Source: Mycolicibacterium pulveris (GTDB lineage: Bacteria > Actinomycetota > Actinomycetes > Mycobacteriales > Mycobacteriaceae). From it: a DNA stretch of 64,000 bases. The notes under the pieces are model-generated. The model did not search any database and was not told the origin of the DNA. It saw nothing but the letters and a program-made list of their open reading frames with translations. Below, piece by piece: positions 33,580 to 41,789 of the stretch (position 1 is the first letter of the stretch; the number at the start of each line of letters is the position of its first letter). The stretch lies in contig NZ_AP022599.1 in NCBI RefSeq assembly GCF_010725725.1, positions 2,790,001 through 2,854,000 of the forward strand. Direction: 5' to 3'. The position numbers and the translations under genes were made by a program.

Positions 33580-35541
33580 TTACCTGGCCGTCCGGATGTT
33601 CTCGAAAACGCTGGGGTCCACCAGCGTTGAGGTGTCACCGAGTTCGCGTCCCTCGGCGACGTCACGCAACAGCCGGCGCATGATCTTGCCGCTGCGGGTC
33701 TTGGGAAGTTCGGGCACGACATGGATTTCGCGCGGCCGGGCGATCTTTCCGATCTCCTTGGCGACCTGCTCGCGCAGAACCTCGACCATCTCCTCGCCGC
33801 TGGATTTGGCGTGCGCCTCGAGGATGACGAACGCGCAGATCGCTTGTCCGGTCTGCGCATCGCTGGCCCCGACCACCGCCGCCTCGGCGACGTGTTGGTG
33901 CCCGACGAGCGCGGACTCCACCTCCGCGGTCGAAATGCGGTGTCCGGACACGTTCATCACGTCGTCGATGCGGCCCAGCACCCAGATGTCGCCGTCGGCG
34001 TCGTAGCGGGCGCCGTCACCGGCGAAGTACCAACCCTGCTCTTCGAACCGCTTCCAGTAGGTGTCCTTGTAGCGCTCGGGGTCCTTCCAGATGCCGCGCA
34101 GCATCGACGGCCACGGCTGGTCGAGCACCAGATATCCGGTGACCGGTTCGGCATCGGGCGGGCTGGGCGGAATGCGGTGGCCGTCCTCGTCGACGATCTG
34201 GGCGCAGATCCCCGGCAGCGGTGCCATCGCCGCGCCCGGCTTGGCCGCCGTCACACCGGGCAGCGGGGAGATCATGATGGCACCGGTCTCGGTCTGCCAC
34301 CAGGTGTCCACCACCGGCGTCCGGTCCCCGCCGATCACGTGGCGATACCAGCGCCACGCCTCGGGGTTGATCGGCTCGCCGACCGAGCCCAGCAGCCGCA
34401 GGCTGGACAGGTTGTGGGCGTCGGGAATCTCCCGGCCCCACTTCATGAAGGTTCGGATCAACGTGGGCGCCGTGTAATAGACGGTGACGCCGTACTTTTC
34501 GATGATCTCGAAGTGCCGGTGCTCGTTGGGGGAGTTCGGTGTCCCCTCGTAGACCACCTGGGTCGCGCCGTTGGCCAACGGCCCGAACACGATGTAGCTG
34601 TGCCCGGTGACCCAGCCGATGTCGGCGGTGCACCAGTACACGTCGGTCTCGGGTTTGGAGTCGAACACGTAGTAGTGGGTGTAGGCCGCCTGGGTCAAAA
34701 AGCCGCCGGTGGTGTGGATGATGCCCTTGGGCTTGCCGGTGGTGCCCGAGGTGTACAGCAGAAACAGCGGATGCTCGGAGTCGAAGGCCTCGGGGGTGTG
34801 CTCGGCGGAGGCGCGGTCGACGATGTCGTGCCACCACACGTCGCGGCCCTCGGTCCACGGGATGTCGATGCCCGTGCGTTCCACCACGACGACGTGCTGG
34901 ACCGACGGTTGCCCCTGCACCGCCTGATCGGCGCCCTCCTTCAGCGACACCGCCTTCCCACGGCGGTACTGCCCGTCCGAGGTGATGACCAACTTGGCCT
35001 CGGCGTCCTGGATGCGGGCGGCCAGCGCCGAGGCCGAGAAGCCGGCGAACACGACCGAATGCAGCACCCCAAGTCGCGCGCAGGCCAGCATCGCGATGAT
35101 GGCCTCCGGGATCATCGGCATATAGATGGCGACCCGGTCACCGGCGGTCAGCCCAAGCGCGGTGAACGCGTTGGCGGCCTTGCAGACTTCTTCCTTCAGC
35201 TGTGCGTATGTCAGGGCGTGCGAGTCACCGACGGGTTCGCCCTCCCAGTACAGGGCCACCCTGTCCCCGTGGCCGGCCTCAACGTGGCGGTCCACGCAGT
35301 TGTAGGCCACGTTGAGCTTGCCGCCGACAAACCATTTCGCGAACGGCGCGTCCGACCAGTCCAGGACATCGGTGAACGGGGTGTCCCAGGACAGCCGCTC
35401 GGCTTGCTTCGCCCAGAACGCCAGCCGGTCCCGCTCGGCCTCGCGGTAGAGCTCCTCTGTCGCGTTGGCTTGCGCGGCGAACTCGGGGGAGGGCGGATAG
35501 ACGGACGGTGCGTGGTTGGGCTTCGCCGATGTCTCTGTCAT
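33580..35541 (-). CDS. acs: Acetyl-CoA synthetase Acs
   Basis: A 653-residue AMP-forming ligase: acetate, ATP and CoA to acetyl-CoA. P-loop YTSGTTGKPKG, A5-like WWQTETGA, hinge GRIDDVMNVSGHRIST and the C-terminal catalytic lysine in RSGKIMRRLLRD, which in mycobacteria is acetylated by the cAMP-responsive Pat enzyme. ATG 35541 is chosen over a farther start at 35583 because homologues begin MTE. A perfect GTGA-N6-TCAC Crp-type site lies at 35545-35560, right before the start. Confidence 0.97.
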   Translation of the reverse strand: MTETSAKPNHAPSVYPPSPEFAAQANATEELYREAERDRLAFWAKQAERLSWDTPFTDVLDWSDAPFAKWFVGGKLNVAYNCVDRHVEAGHGDRVALYWEGEPVGDSHALTYAQLKEEVCKAANAFTALGLTAGDRVAIYMPMIPEAIIAMLACARLGVLHSVVFAGFSASALAARIQDAEAKLVITSDGQYRRGKAVSLKEGADQAVQGQPSVQHVVVVERTGIDIPWTEGRDVWWHDIVDRASAEHTPEAFDSEHPLFLLYTSGTTGKPKGIIHTTGGFLTQAAYTHYYVFDSKPETDVYWCTADIGWVTGHSYIVFGPLANGATQVVYEGTPNSPNEHRHFEIIEKYGVTVYYTAPTLIRTFMKWGREIPDAHNLSSLRLLGSVGEPINPEAWRWYRHVIGGDRTPVVDTWWQTETGAIMISPLPGVTAAKPGAAMAPLPGICAQIVDEDGHRIPPSPPDAEPVTGYLVLDQPWPSMLRGIWKDPERYKDTYWKRFEEQGWYFAGDGARYDADGDIWVLGRIDDVMNVSGHRISTAEVESALVGHQHVAEAAVVGASDAQTGQAICAFVILEAHAKSSGEEMVEVLREQVAKEIGKIARPREIHVVPELPKTRSGKIMRRLLRDVAEGRELGDTSTLVDPSVFENIRTAR

Positions 35542-35544
35542 ACC

Positions 35545-35560
35545 TGTGAGGGTAGTCACC
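35545..35560. promoter_or_regulatory. Crp binding site candidate at acs
   Basis: TGTGAGGGTAGTCACC: half-sites TGTGA and TCACC with a 6-bp spacer, consensus TGTGA-N6-TCACA. It lies three bases upstream of the acs ATG. Unless the promoter is farther up, binding here would block transcription or lie in the leader. Confidence 0.55.
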
Positions 35561-35654
35561 CGAGGCCTCGCGCACGGCGGCATGTCACAAGCTGTCGGCG
35601 GGCGCGCGAAACGTGGTGCGGGACGGGTGAGCCGGCTGGACTAGCGTGGCTGCC

Positions 35655-36431
35655 GTGACCGCTTCCGCAAGCCCGTTGGCCCCGCTGATCGAGCTGCCCG
35701 GGGTGGCCGAGGCCTGCGAGGAAGCACGTGAGGCGCTGGGCCGTGCGCACCGGCACCGCACCAATCTGCGCGGTTGGCCCGCGACCGCCGCGGAGTCCGC
35801 GCTGCGCGGTGCGCGGGCGTCGTCGGTGCTGGACGGCGGCTCGTTGCAGTTGGCCGAGGGCGACGAGCTCGACCCGGTGCTCGCGGGGGCGTTGCGGGTG
35901 GCCGAGGCGCTCGAAGGCGGCGAGACGTCGCTGGTCGGCGTGTGGCGGCGGGCGCCGTTGCAGGCACTCGCGCGGCTGCATGCGTTGGCGGCCGCCGACC
36001 TCGTCGACGACGACCGGTTGGGCCGTCCCCGCGTCGACGCCGAGGTCGGGCAACGGCTCGCGTTGCTCGCCGACATCGTCACGGGCAGCGCCGGGCAGGC
36101 AGTGCCCGCGGCGGTGCTTGCCGCCGTCGCGCACGGTGAACTGCTCACGCTGGCGCCGTTCGGCAGCGCCGACGGCGTGGTGGCCAGGGCGGTGTCGCGG
36201 TTGGTGACGATGTCCAGCGGGCTGGATCCGCACGGCCTCGGGGTGCCGGAGGTCTACCTGATGCGACAGTCCGGTGACTACAAGGCCGCGGCGCGCGGCT
36301 TCGCGTCGGGGACGCCCGACGGGTTGACGGCGTGGCTGTTGCTGAGTTGCCGGGCGCTGCACGCCGGTGCGCGCGAAGCGCTGTCGATCGCGCACAACAT
36401 GGGTTCGCAGACGGGTTCGCAGCAGAACTAA
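35655..36431 (+). CDS. Conserved mycobacterial protein (Rv3662c-like), Fic N-terminal-like
   Basis: A 258-residue all-helical protein. The region LRGARASSVLDGGSL is like the N-terminal helix and SxxxEG-type segment of Fic proteins, but the catalytic HPFxxGN motif is absent, so no AMP transfer is predicted. I start at GTG 35655, because TAGCGT (35642-35647) lies seven bases before it; GTG 35646 is the alternative. Length agrees with the 256 residues I recall for Rv3662c. Function unknown. Confidence 0.8.
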   Translation: MTASASPLAPLIELPGVAEACEEAREALGRAHRHRTNLRGWPATAAESALRGARASSVLDGGSLQLAEGDELDPVLAGALRVAEALEGGETSLVGVWRRAPLQALARLHALAAADLVDDDRLGRPRVDAEVGQRLALLADIVTGSAGQAVPAAVLAAVAHGELLTLAPFGSADGVVARAVSRLVTMSSGLDPHGLGVPEVYLMRQSGDYKAAARGFASGTPDGLTAWLLLSCRALHAGAREALSIAHNMGSQTGSQQN

Positions 36432-36466
36432 GGCTGCCCGGCGGGGCCAGCGCGAGACAGCGCGAT

Positions 36467-36504
36467 GCGGGCGGCGCTCCGAGGGAGTTCGGCTCGCCGC
36501 CCGC
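36467..36504 (-). terminator. Hairpin at 3' end of Ms1 RNA
   Basis: Perfect arms GCGGGCGGCG (36467-36476) and CGCCGCCCGC (36495-36504), with an inner CTCC/GGAG pairing. No U-run follows, as is common for mycobacterial terminators. It may also serve the convergent gene ending at 36431. Confidence 0.65.
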
Positions 36505-36764
36505 TAGCACGGAGCCCGGTTACCAAGCGTGCAATGTGGGTTGCGTGGGTTGGCCTCGGCGTCTTGTCGATGCGCTACGACTGCAACCCCACCCAAAGGG
36601 TTGTCGAGGCCGTCCGCTTATCGCAAATACGCAGGCCCGCAACACTTCTGCCTATTTCGCGGCATGTGCTCCGCGTGGGTACTCGGGACCCGTGCTGGGG
36701 AGCTTGGTTCGGGAGTCCGAGCCTTCTCTTCCGGCTCGGCCTTGGCCTCGCCAAGCTTCCGTGC
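36467..36764 (-). ncRNA. Ms1 / MTS2823 small RNA (6S-like, RNA polymerase-binding)
   Basis: A 430-base gap between the Rv3662c-like gene and the Rv3661-like gene holds the known position of MTS2823/Ms1, in the same direction as Rv3661. The minus strand has a strong promoter (36769-36797). The RNA's 5' AGCACGGA (36765-36758) pairs with TCCGTGCT near the 3' end (36513-36506), closing a long rod. A 10-bp GC hairpin (36467-36504) ends it. This gives about 298 nt, matching the roughly 300 nt of Ms1, which binds core RNA polymerase in stationary phase. Identity rests on position, size and fold. Confidence 0.8.
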
Positions 36765-36768
36765 TTCC

Positions 36769-36797
36769 TTTGTACCCCGTGACCGCGGTCACATCAA
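36769..36797 (-). promoter_or_regulatory. Ms1 promoter with -35 and -10 and a palindromic spacer
   Basis: Minus strand: -35 TTGATG (36797-36792), a 17-bp spacer, and -10 TACAAA (36774-36769). Most of the spacer is a perfect palindrome, GTGACCGCGGTCAC (36779-36792). Confidence 0.75.
36778..36793. promoter_or_regulatory. Crp-type binding site inside the Ms1 promoter
   Basis: Minus strand TGTGACCGCGGTCACG: TGTGA, 6 bp, TCACG, one base from TGTGA-N6-TCACA. It occupies the -35/-10 spacer, a position from which a bound protein should repress. Confidence 0.6.
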
Positions 36798-36860
36798 GGG
36801 CCAACTGCCGGGGTGGTCCCGGATCGTTACGGGGCGCTCGCGGGCGGGTGAAAAAGGGCG

Positions 36861-37718
36861 TCAGAAGGCGAAGCGACGCAGCAGTGAATAGGTCAGCGCG
36901 CCGGCCGCCAGTGCGCTGAAGCCGACCGCTGCGGTGGTGGCCATCGCGGCGCCCGACGGGGCGGGAATGCGGTCGCGCAGCGACACCGGCCGAGAGAACG
37001 TGAGCACCGGCCAGCCGCGTGCCGCGGCCTCTTTGCGCAACGCGCGGTCCGGGTTCACCACGGTCGGGTGGCCGACGATCTCCAGCATCGGCAGATCGGT
37101 GATCGAGTCCGAATAGGCGTAGCAGTGCTCCAGCGCGTAGCCTTCGCGGGCGGCAAGCTGGCGAATCGCCTCGGCTTTGCCCTCTCCGTAGCAGTAGAAC
37201 GCGATCTCGCCGGTGTAGCGGCCGTCCTCGACGACCATCCGCGTCGCCATCGCGTGGGTGGCGCCAAGCGCGCGGGCGATCGGCGCGACGATCTCTTCCC
37301 CGGATGCCGAGACAACGACCACGTCGCGGCCGCACAACTTGTGATCGGCGATCAAGTCGGCGGCTTCGGCGAACACCAACGGGTTGACGACGTCGTGCAG
37401 CGTCTCGCCGACGATCGACTTCACCTGCTCGACGTCCCAGCCGGTGCACATGTTGGTCAGGTAGCTACGCATCCGGTCCATCTGGTCGTGGTCGGCGCCG
37501 GACATCAGGAACAGAAACTGCGCGTAGGCCGACTTCAGAACGGCCCGGCGGTTGATTAGCCCCTGCTCGAAGAAGGGTTTGCTGAAGGCCAGCGTGCTCG
37601 ATTTCGCGATCACCGTCTTGTCGAGGTCGAAGAACGCCGCGGTCCTGACGGGCTGCCCGGCCGGTGCCGCCGCGTGCGGACCGGCCACCCGTTCGGCCGG
37701 CGGTTGCGATGCGGTCAC
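36861..37718 (-). CDS. HAD-superfamily phosphatase, SerB-like (Rv3661-like)
   Basis: A 285-residue HAD hydrolase. Motif I FFDLDKTVIAK (catalytic Asp), motif II VVVVSASGEEI, motif III GKAEAIRQL and motif IV YAYSDSITDLPML. It is in the HAD-IB group of phosphoserine phosphatase-like enzymes. A C-terminal hydrophobic segment (AAMATTAAVGFSALAAGALTYSLL) could anchor it to the membrane. GTG 37718 follows TATGCT (37725-37730, minus) by six bases: leaderless. The longer upstream frame would run into the 6C RNA region and is rejected. Confidence 0.88.
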   Translation of the reverse strand: MTASQPPAERVAGPHAAAPAGQPVRTAAFFDLDKTVIAKSSTLAFSKPFFEQGLINRRAVLKSAYAQFLFLMSGADHDQMDRMRSYLTNMCTGWDVEQVKSIVGETLHDVVNPLVFAEAADLIADHKLCGRDVVVVSASGEEIVAPIARALGATHAMATRMVVEDGRYTGEIAFYCYGEGKAEAIRQLAAREGYALEHCYAYSDSITDLPMLEIVGHPTVVNPDRALRKEAAARGWPVLTFSRPVSLRDRIPAPSGAAMATTAAVGFSALAAGALTYSLLRRFAF

Positions 37719-37839
37719 GGCGCCAGCATAGGTGCCGCCGCGTGACACAACCCGAGCGTCCGTACAAAGTGGCAGTTCACGACAGGTGTCGGTGACACGT
37801 CCCTTTCGTCTTTTCTGTGCTTTCTTCAGCAAGCAACCC

Positions 37840-37870
37840 TTGCGTTGATCCGCACTGGCGTGTGTATAGT
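37840..37870 (+). promoter_or_regulatory. Promoter of the 6C RNA
   Basis: -10 TATAGT (37865-37870), close to consensus. The best -35 is TTGCGT (37840-37845) at a 19-bp spacing. Predicted start about 37877. Confidence 0.6.
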
Positions 37871-37876
37871 GAGCCT

Positions 37877-37973
37877 TACCCGGCCTATGTCGGGTGTGCA
37901 TCAGCCCGACCCCCCGGGGCTGATACACGACGACCTCCGCCTCCTCCCCCCCTGGCGGGGGTCGTCTCTTTTT
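37877..37973 (+). ncRNA. 6C small RNA (B11 / ncRv13660Ac homologue)
   Basis: About 97 nt in two hairpins with C-rich loops. Stem 1 is GTGCATCAGCCC (37896-37907) with GGGCTGATACAC (37917-37928), one mismatch, loop containing CCCCCC. Stem 2 is GACGACC (37929-37935) with GGTCGTC (37960-37966), with a run of seven C, followed by TCTTTTT. This is the 6C family pattern. The position between the Rv3660c and Rv3661 homologues is that of B11 in M. tuberculosis. The C-rich loops are thought to bind G-rich ribosome-binding regions. Confidence 0.88.
37929..37973 (+). terminator. Intrinsic terminator of the 6C RNA
   Basis: Second hairpin of the RNA, GACGACC to GGTCGTC with inner CCGCC/GGCGG pairing, then TCTTTTT (37965-37973). 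Confidence 0.85.
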
Positions 37974-38135
37974 CCGAGACGGTTCGCCTCGCGGATAAGT
38001 AGCGATGCGTGGCGACGTTGCGGAACGCGATTTTCGCTCGGCGTCCGGAGCCGCGGTCTATCCACATCTGCGAACTCATCCACATATTCGGATGGGCCGA
38101 TGGCGCGCGGCCGGGTTTGCCCGCAGGGTGGGTCC

Positions 38136-39212
38136 ATGGCCACCACCCGAGGCGTCCTCGCACTGATCGAAGACCCCGCGCTGCGCGGCGACGTCGACCG
38201 GGTCTGCGCCGCCGCCGGCCTGCCCGCCGTGCACGCCTACGAGCCGTCGAGCCGCAGGGTGTGGGCTGGCGCGGCGGCCGTGCTGCTCGATGCCCGGGCC
38301 GCCCACCGCTGTGCCCAGCGGGCCCTGCCCCGGCGGGCCCGCGTGGTGTTGGTGGGCCGGTGCCAACCGGGCGTCGCCGAATGGGAGGCCGCGATCGCGG
38401 TCGGCGCGCAACGGGTCCTCACGCTGCCCGGCCAGGACGCCGAGCTGATGGCCGAGCTGGCCGACGCCAGCGAGTCGGTGCGCGACGATGCGCCGCGCGG
38501 AACGGTGCTCGCGGTGATCGCCGGGCGCGGCGGCGCCGGTGCGTCGGTGTTCGCCACCGCGCTCGCCCGCACAGCTTCAGCGAATGCGGGCGAGGCCCTA
38601 CTCATCGATGTCGACCCGTGGGGCGGGGGCATCGACCTGGTGTTGGGCAGCGAGGCCGATTCCGGGCTGCGCTGGCCGGATCTGATGCTGCAAGGGGGCA
38701 GGGTCGCCTATCCCGCGCTGCGCGACGCGCTACCACGACGCCACGGCGTGACCGTCCTGTCGTGCAACCGCACCGGCGGCGACATCGACCCCGTGCCGCT
38801 GGGCGCGGTGATCGAGGCCGGCAGCCGCGGTGGCGCGACGGTGGTCTGCGACGTGGCCCGGCGGTCGACCACGGCCGCCGAAACGGCGCTGGCCTCCGCT
38901 GATCTGGTCGCTGTCGTCGTGCCTGCCGATGTGCGCTCGTGCGCGGCGGCGGCAGCGGTGGCGCGGTGGGTCACGACGGTCAACCCGAACGCGGGCGTGG
39001 TGGTGCGCGGGCCCGCGCCGGGCGGCCTGCGGTCCCGTCGGGTGGCCGAGATCGTCGAGTTGCCGTTGTTGGCCGCGATGCGGGCGCAGCCCGCGGTGGC
39101 CCGCGTGCTCGAGCGCGATGGGCTGCGACTGCGACGGCAGTCTCCCTTGGTCGACGCCGCCGGTCGGGTGCTCGCCATCGTGCGTGAGCATCCCGTGGTG
39201 GAGGCGGCATGA
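38136..39212 (+). CDS. ssd: Ssd: CpaE/MinD-like septum-site and pilus-locus protein (Rv3660c-like)
   Basis: A 358-residue protein. A receiver-like N-terminal domain (1-115) is followed by a MinD/ParA-like ATPase fold with VIAGRGGAGASVFATALA in place of a full Walker A (the signature lysine is missing), LLIDVDPWGGGIDLVLG and VVCDVARRS. In M. tuberculosis Ssd affects septum formation and dormancy genes; as the first gene of a Tad locus it also resembles CpaE/TadZ, the polar pilus localiser. I start at ATG 38136 with GGGTGG upstream. It overlaps tadA by four bases. Confidence 0.88.
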   Translation: MATTRGVLALIEDPALRGDVDRVCAAAGLPAVHAYEPSSRRVWAGAAAVLLDARAAHRCAQRALPRRARVVLVGRCQPGVAEWEAAIAVGAQRVLTLPGQDAELMAELADASESVRDDAPRGTVLAVIAGRGGAGASVFATALARTASANAGEALLIDVDPWGGGIDLVLGSEADSGLRWPDLMLQGGRVAYPALRDALPRRHGVTVLSCNRTGGDIDPVPLGAVIEAGSRGGATVVCDVARRSTTAAETALASADLVAVVVPADVRSCAAAAAVARWVTTVNPNAGVVVRGPAPGGLRSRRVAEIVELPLLAAMRAQPAVARVLERDGLRLRRQSPLVDAAGRVLAIVREHPVVEAA

Positions 39213-40384
39213 CCGCGTCGCTGATCGACCGGGTTCGCGAGCGGCTCGCCGCCGAGGCGCTGAGCTCGGCGGCGCTGCGCCCGAACGTCGTCGCCGAGGC
39301 GATCCGGGCCGAATCCGGTGGTCTGCTCGGGGACAGCGAGGTGCTGCGCGGTCTGCAGGTGATGCAGACCGAGCTCACCGGTGCCGGGGTGCTCGAGCCG
39401 CTGCTGTGCGCCGACGGCATCACCGATGTCCTGGTGACCGCCCCGGATGCGGTATGGGTCGACGACGGAGTCCGGTTGCGCCGCAGCGAGATCCGCTTTC
39501 CCGACGAGGACGCGGTGCGCCGGCTGGCGCAGCGCCTCGCCTTGGCGGCGGGCCGCCGCCTCGATGAGGCCCAACCGTGGGTCGACGGCCACCTGAGCGG
39601 GCTGGGCACCGGGGAGTTCACCGTCCGGTTGCATGCGGTGCTGCCGCCGGTGGCCGTCGGTGGCACCTGCATTTCGCTGCGGGTGTTGCGCCCGGCGACC
39701 CAGGATCTCTCGGCGCTGGTGGGTGCGGGCGCCATCGATCCGTCGGCCGCGGTGCTGCTCGACGACATCATCCGCGCGCGGCTGGCCATGTTGATCTCCG
39801 GCGGTACGGGCGCGGGAAAGACGACGCTGTTGGCTGCGGTGCTGGGCTCGGTGCCTGCGCACGAACGCATCGTCTGCGTGGAGGACGCCGCCGAGCTCGC
39901 CCCCGTCCACCCGCATCTGGTCAAGCTCGTGGCCCGCTGTCCCAACGTCGAGGGTGTCGGCGCGGTGAGCGTGCGCGAGCTGGTGCGGCAGGCGTTGCGG
40001 ATGCGTCCGGACCGCATCGTGGTCGGTGAGGTCCGCGGCGCCGAAGTGGTCGACCTGCTCGCGGCGCTCAACACCGGCCACGACGGCGGCGCGGGCACGG
40101 TCCACGCCAACAGCCCCGCGGAGGTGCCGGCCCGGCTCGAGGCGCTGGCGGCCGTCGGCGGGCTCGACCGTGCGGCACTGCACAGCCAACTCGCCGCCGC
40201 GGTCCAGGTCGTCGTGCACGTCAGCCGCGACCGTGCCGGGCGCCGCAGGCTCACGGAGATCTCGGTGCTCGAGCGCGGGCCGGACGGCGCCGTGTGCGGC
40301 GTGCCGGCATGGCAGCTGGTTACCGGATCATGCCGCGGCGCAGACCAATTGCGAAGCCTCCTCGAGAATCGACGACGTTCATGA
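39209..40384 (+). CDS. tadA: TadA/CpaF-type secretion ATPase
   Basis: A 391-residue type II/IV secretion ATPase that drives Flp pilus assembly. An N-terminal helical domain is followed by the RecA-like core. Walker A ISGGTGAGKTTLL (about residues 194-206), Asp box EDAAELAP, Walker B RIVVGEVRGAEVVDLL, His box HDGGAGTVHANSP. ATGA overlaps at both ends show tight coupling in the ssd-tadABC unit. It corresponds to Rv3659c. Confidence 0.93.
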   Translation: MTASLIDRVRERLAAEALSSAALRPNVVAEAIRAESGGLLGDSEVLRGLQVMQTELTGAGVLEPLLCADGITDVLVTAPDAVWVDDGVRLRRSEIRFPDEDAVRRLAQRLALAAGRRLDEAQPWVDGHLSGLGTGEFTVRLHAVLPPVAVGGTCISLRVLRPATQDLSALVGAGAIDPSAAVLLDDIIRARLAMLISGGTGAGKTTLLAAVLGSVPAHERIVCVEDAAELAPVHPHLVKLVARCPNVEGVGAVSVRELVRQALRMRPDRIVVGEVRGAEVVDLLAALNTGHDGGAGTVHANSPAEVPARLEALAAVGGLDRAALHSQLAAAVQVVVHVSRDRAGRRRLTEISVLERGPDGAVCGVPAWQLVTGSCRGADQLRSLLENRRRS

Positions 40385-41184
40385 GCGGCGCGGCAGTGGC
40401 GCTGGCCCTTGCGTTGTTGGTCGCACCCGCACCCACCCGTCACCTCGCGCTGCAGCGCAGGCAAGAGGGTCCGTCGGCTGCGCACTCGACCCGGGCCCGG
40501 CTCATGGCGCTGCTGTGTCTGGCGGTGCTGCTCGCGGTCATTGCGCCGCCGGGTCTTGTGGTGGCCGCTGCCACGGTCGGGGCCACCGCGGAAGTCCGTC
40601 GTCGGCGTCGAACCCACCATAGGCGCGCTGGGGCGGAAGCCGCCGCACTGCAGGGCGCGCTCGACGTCCTTGTCGGCGAACTACGGGTGGGCGCGCACCC
40701 GGCCGCCGCCTTCGATACCGCCGCCCGGGAGGTCGACGGAAGCATGGACGGCGGCGTTGCCGCGTCGTTGCGCACTGTCGCCGCCCGGGCCCGGATGGGT
40801 GCCGACGTCGCGGCGGGGTTACGCAGCGTCGCGGCGCGATCGGCGCTCTCGGCGCACTGGGACCGGCTGGCGGTGTGTTGGCAGTTGGCGCAGACGCACG
40901 GTCTGGCGATCGCAACCCTGATGCGGACCGCGCAACGCGACATCGTTGAGCGCGAACGGTTCTCGAGCCAGGTCAGCGCCGCCATGGCGGGTGCGCGCAC
41001 GACGGCCGCGGTGCTGGCCGGGCTGCCGGTGCTCGGCGTCGGGCTCGGGCAGATGATCGGCGCCGACCCGTTGGGCTTTCTGTGCTCCGGCGGTGCGGGG
41101 CAGTGGCTGGCGGCGATCGGGATCGCGCTGGCATGTGCCGGCTTGGCGTGGTCGGACCGGATCACCGATCGAGTCCTGACATGA
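40381..41184 (+). CDS. tadB: TadB-like pilus assembly membrane protein
   Basis: A 267-residue GspF-type membrane protein. An N-terminal hydrophobic segment, then a second (LMALLCLAVLLAVIAPPGLVVAAA), a helical GspF domain (ALQGALDVLVGELRVGAHPAAAFDTAARE ... LRSVAARSALSAHWDRLAVCWQLA), then two C-terminal helices. It pairs with TadC to form the inner-membrane platform. Corresponds to Rv3658c. Four-base overlaps with both neighbours. Confidence 0.87.
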   Translation: MSGAAVALALALLVAPAPTRHLALQRRQEGPSAAHSTRARLMALLCLAVLLAVIAPPGLVVAAATVGATAEVRRRRRTHHRRAGAEAAALQGALDVLVGELRVGAHPAAAFDTAAREVDGSMDGGVAASLRTVAARARMGADVAAGLRSVAARSALSAHWDRLAVCWQLAQTHGLAIATLMRTAQRDIVERERFSSQVSAAMAGARTTAAVLAGLPVLGVGLGQMIGADPLGFLCSGGAGQWLAAIGIALACAGLAWSDRITDRVLT

Positions 41185-41753
41185 CCGCGGCGGCACTGCT
41201 TCTCGCGGCGGCCATCCTGGTCGGCCCGGGTGCGTGCCGTGCTCTTCCGGCCGTCAACGCATCGAAACCTGCGGTAGCGCAGCCGAATCAGGACGGACCG
41301 GATCCGCTGGCCGTCGCGTCCGCGCTCGACGTGTTCGCCGCCTGCCTGCGGTCCGGGATGGCGGTGTCGCCGGCGGCCGCGGCGTCGGCGCCGCTCGCCC
41401 CGCCGGCACTCGGCGGGCTGCTGACCCGGGCCGCGCATCTGTTGGCGTTGGGCGCCGATCCCGCGCTGGCCTGGTCGGCCCCCGGGGGGCACGGAAACCG
41501 CCACCTCGAGGCGCTGCTGCGGCTGACGCGCCGATCGGCGGTATCGGGTGCGGCGCTGGCCGACGGCGTCACGGATCTAGCTACCCGAACCCGCGATGAC
41601 GCCGCGGCCGCGGCCCGCGCGGCGGCCGAACGGGCGTCGGTGTTGATCGCCGGCCCGTTGGGGTTGTGCTACCTGCCGGCGTTTCTGTGCCTGGGCATTG
41701 TGCCGGTGGTCGCCGGGTTGGCCGGCGACGTATTGCGGTCAGGGGTCGTGTGA
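41181..41753 (+). CDS. tadC: TadC-like pilus assembly membrane protein
   Basis: A 190-residue, short GspF-like protein. A hydrophobic N-terminus, a helical domain (DPLAVASALDVFAACLRSGM ... HLEALLRLTRRSAVSGAALADGV) and a C-terminal helix (LIAGPLGLCYLPAFLCLGIVPVVAGLAGDVL). Corresponds to Rv3657c. ATGA overlap with tadB. Confidence 0.85.
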   Translation: MTAAALLLAAAILVGPGACRALPAVNASKPAVAQPNQDGPDPLAVASALDVFAACLRSGMAVSPAAAASAPLAPPALGGLLTRAAHLLALGADPALAWSAPGGHGNRHLEALLRLTRRSAVSGAALADGVTDLATRTRDDAAAAARAAAERASVLIAGPLGLCYLPAFLCLGIVPVVAGLAGDVLRSGVV

Positions 41754-41789
41754 ATTCGACGAAGGATTCGACGAAGGAAAGGAAACCCG

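Noticed and set aside
37845..38135. In-frame upstream extension of ssd into the 6C RNA region
   Set aside because: The RNA with its terminator covers this stretch, and homologues begin near ATG 38136.
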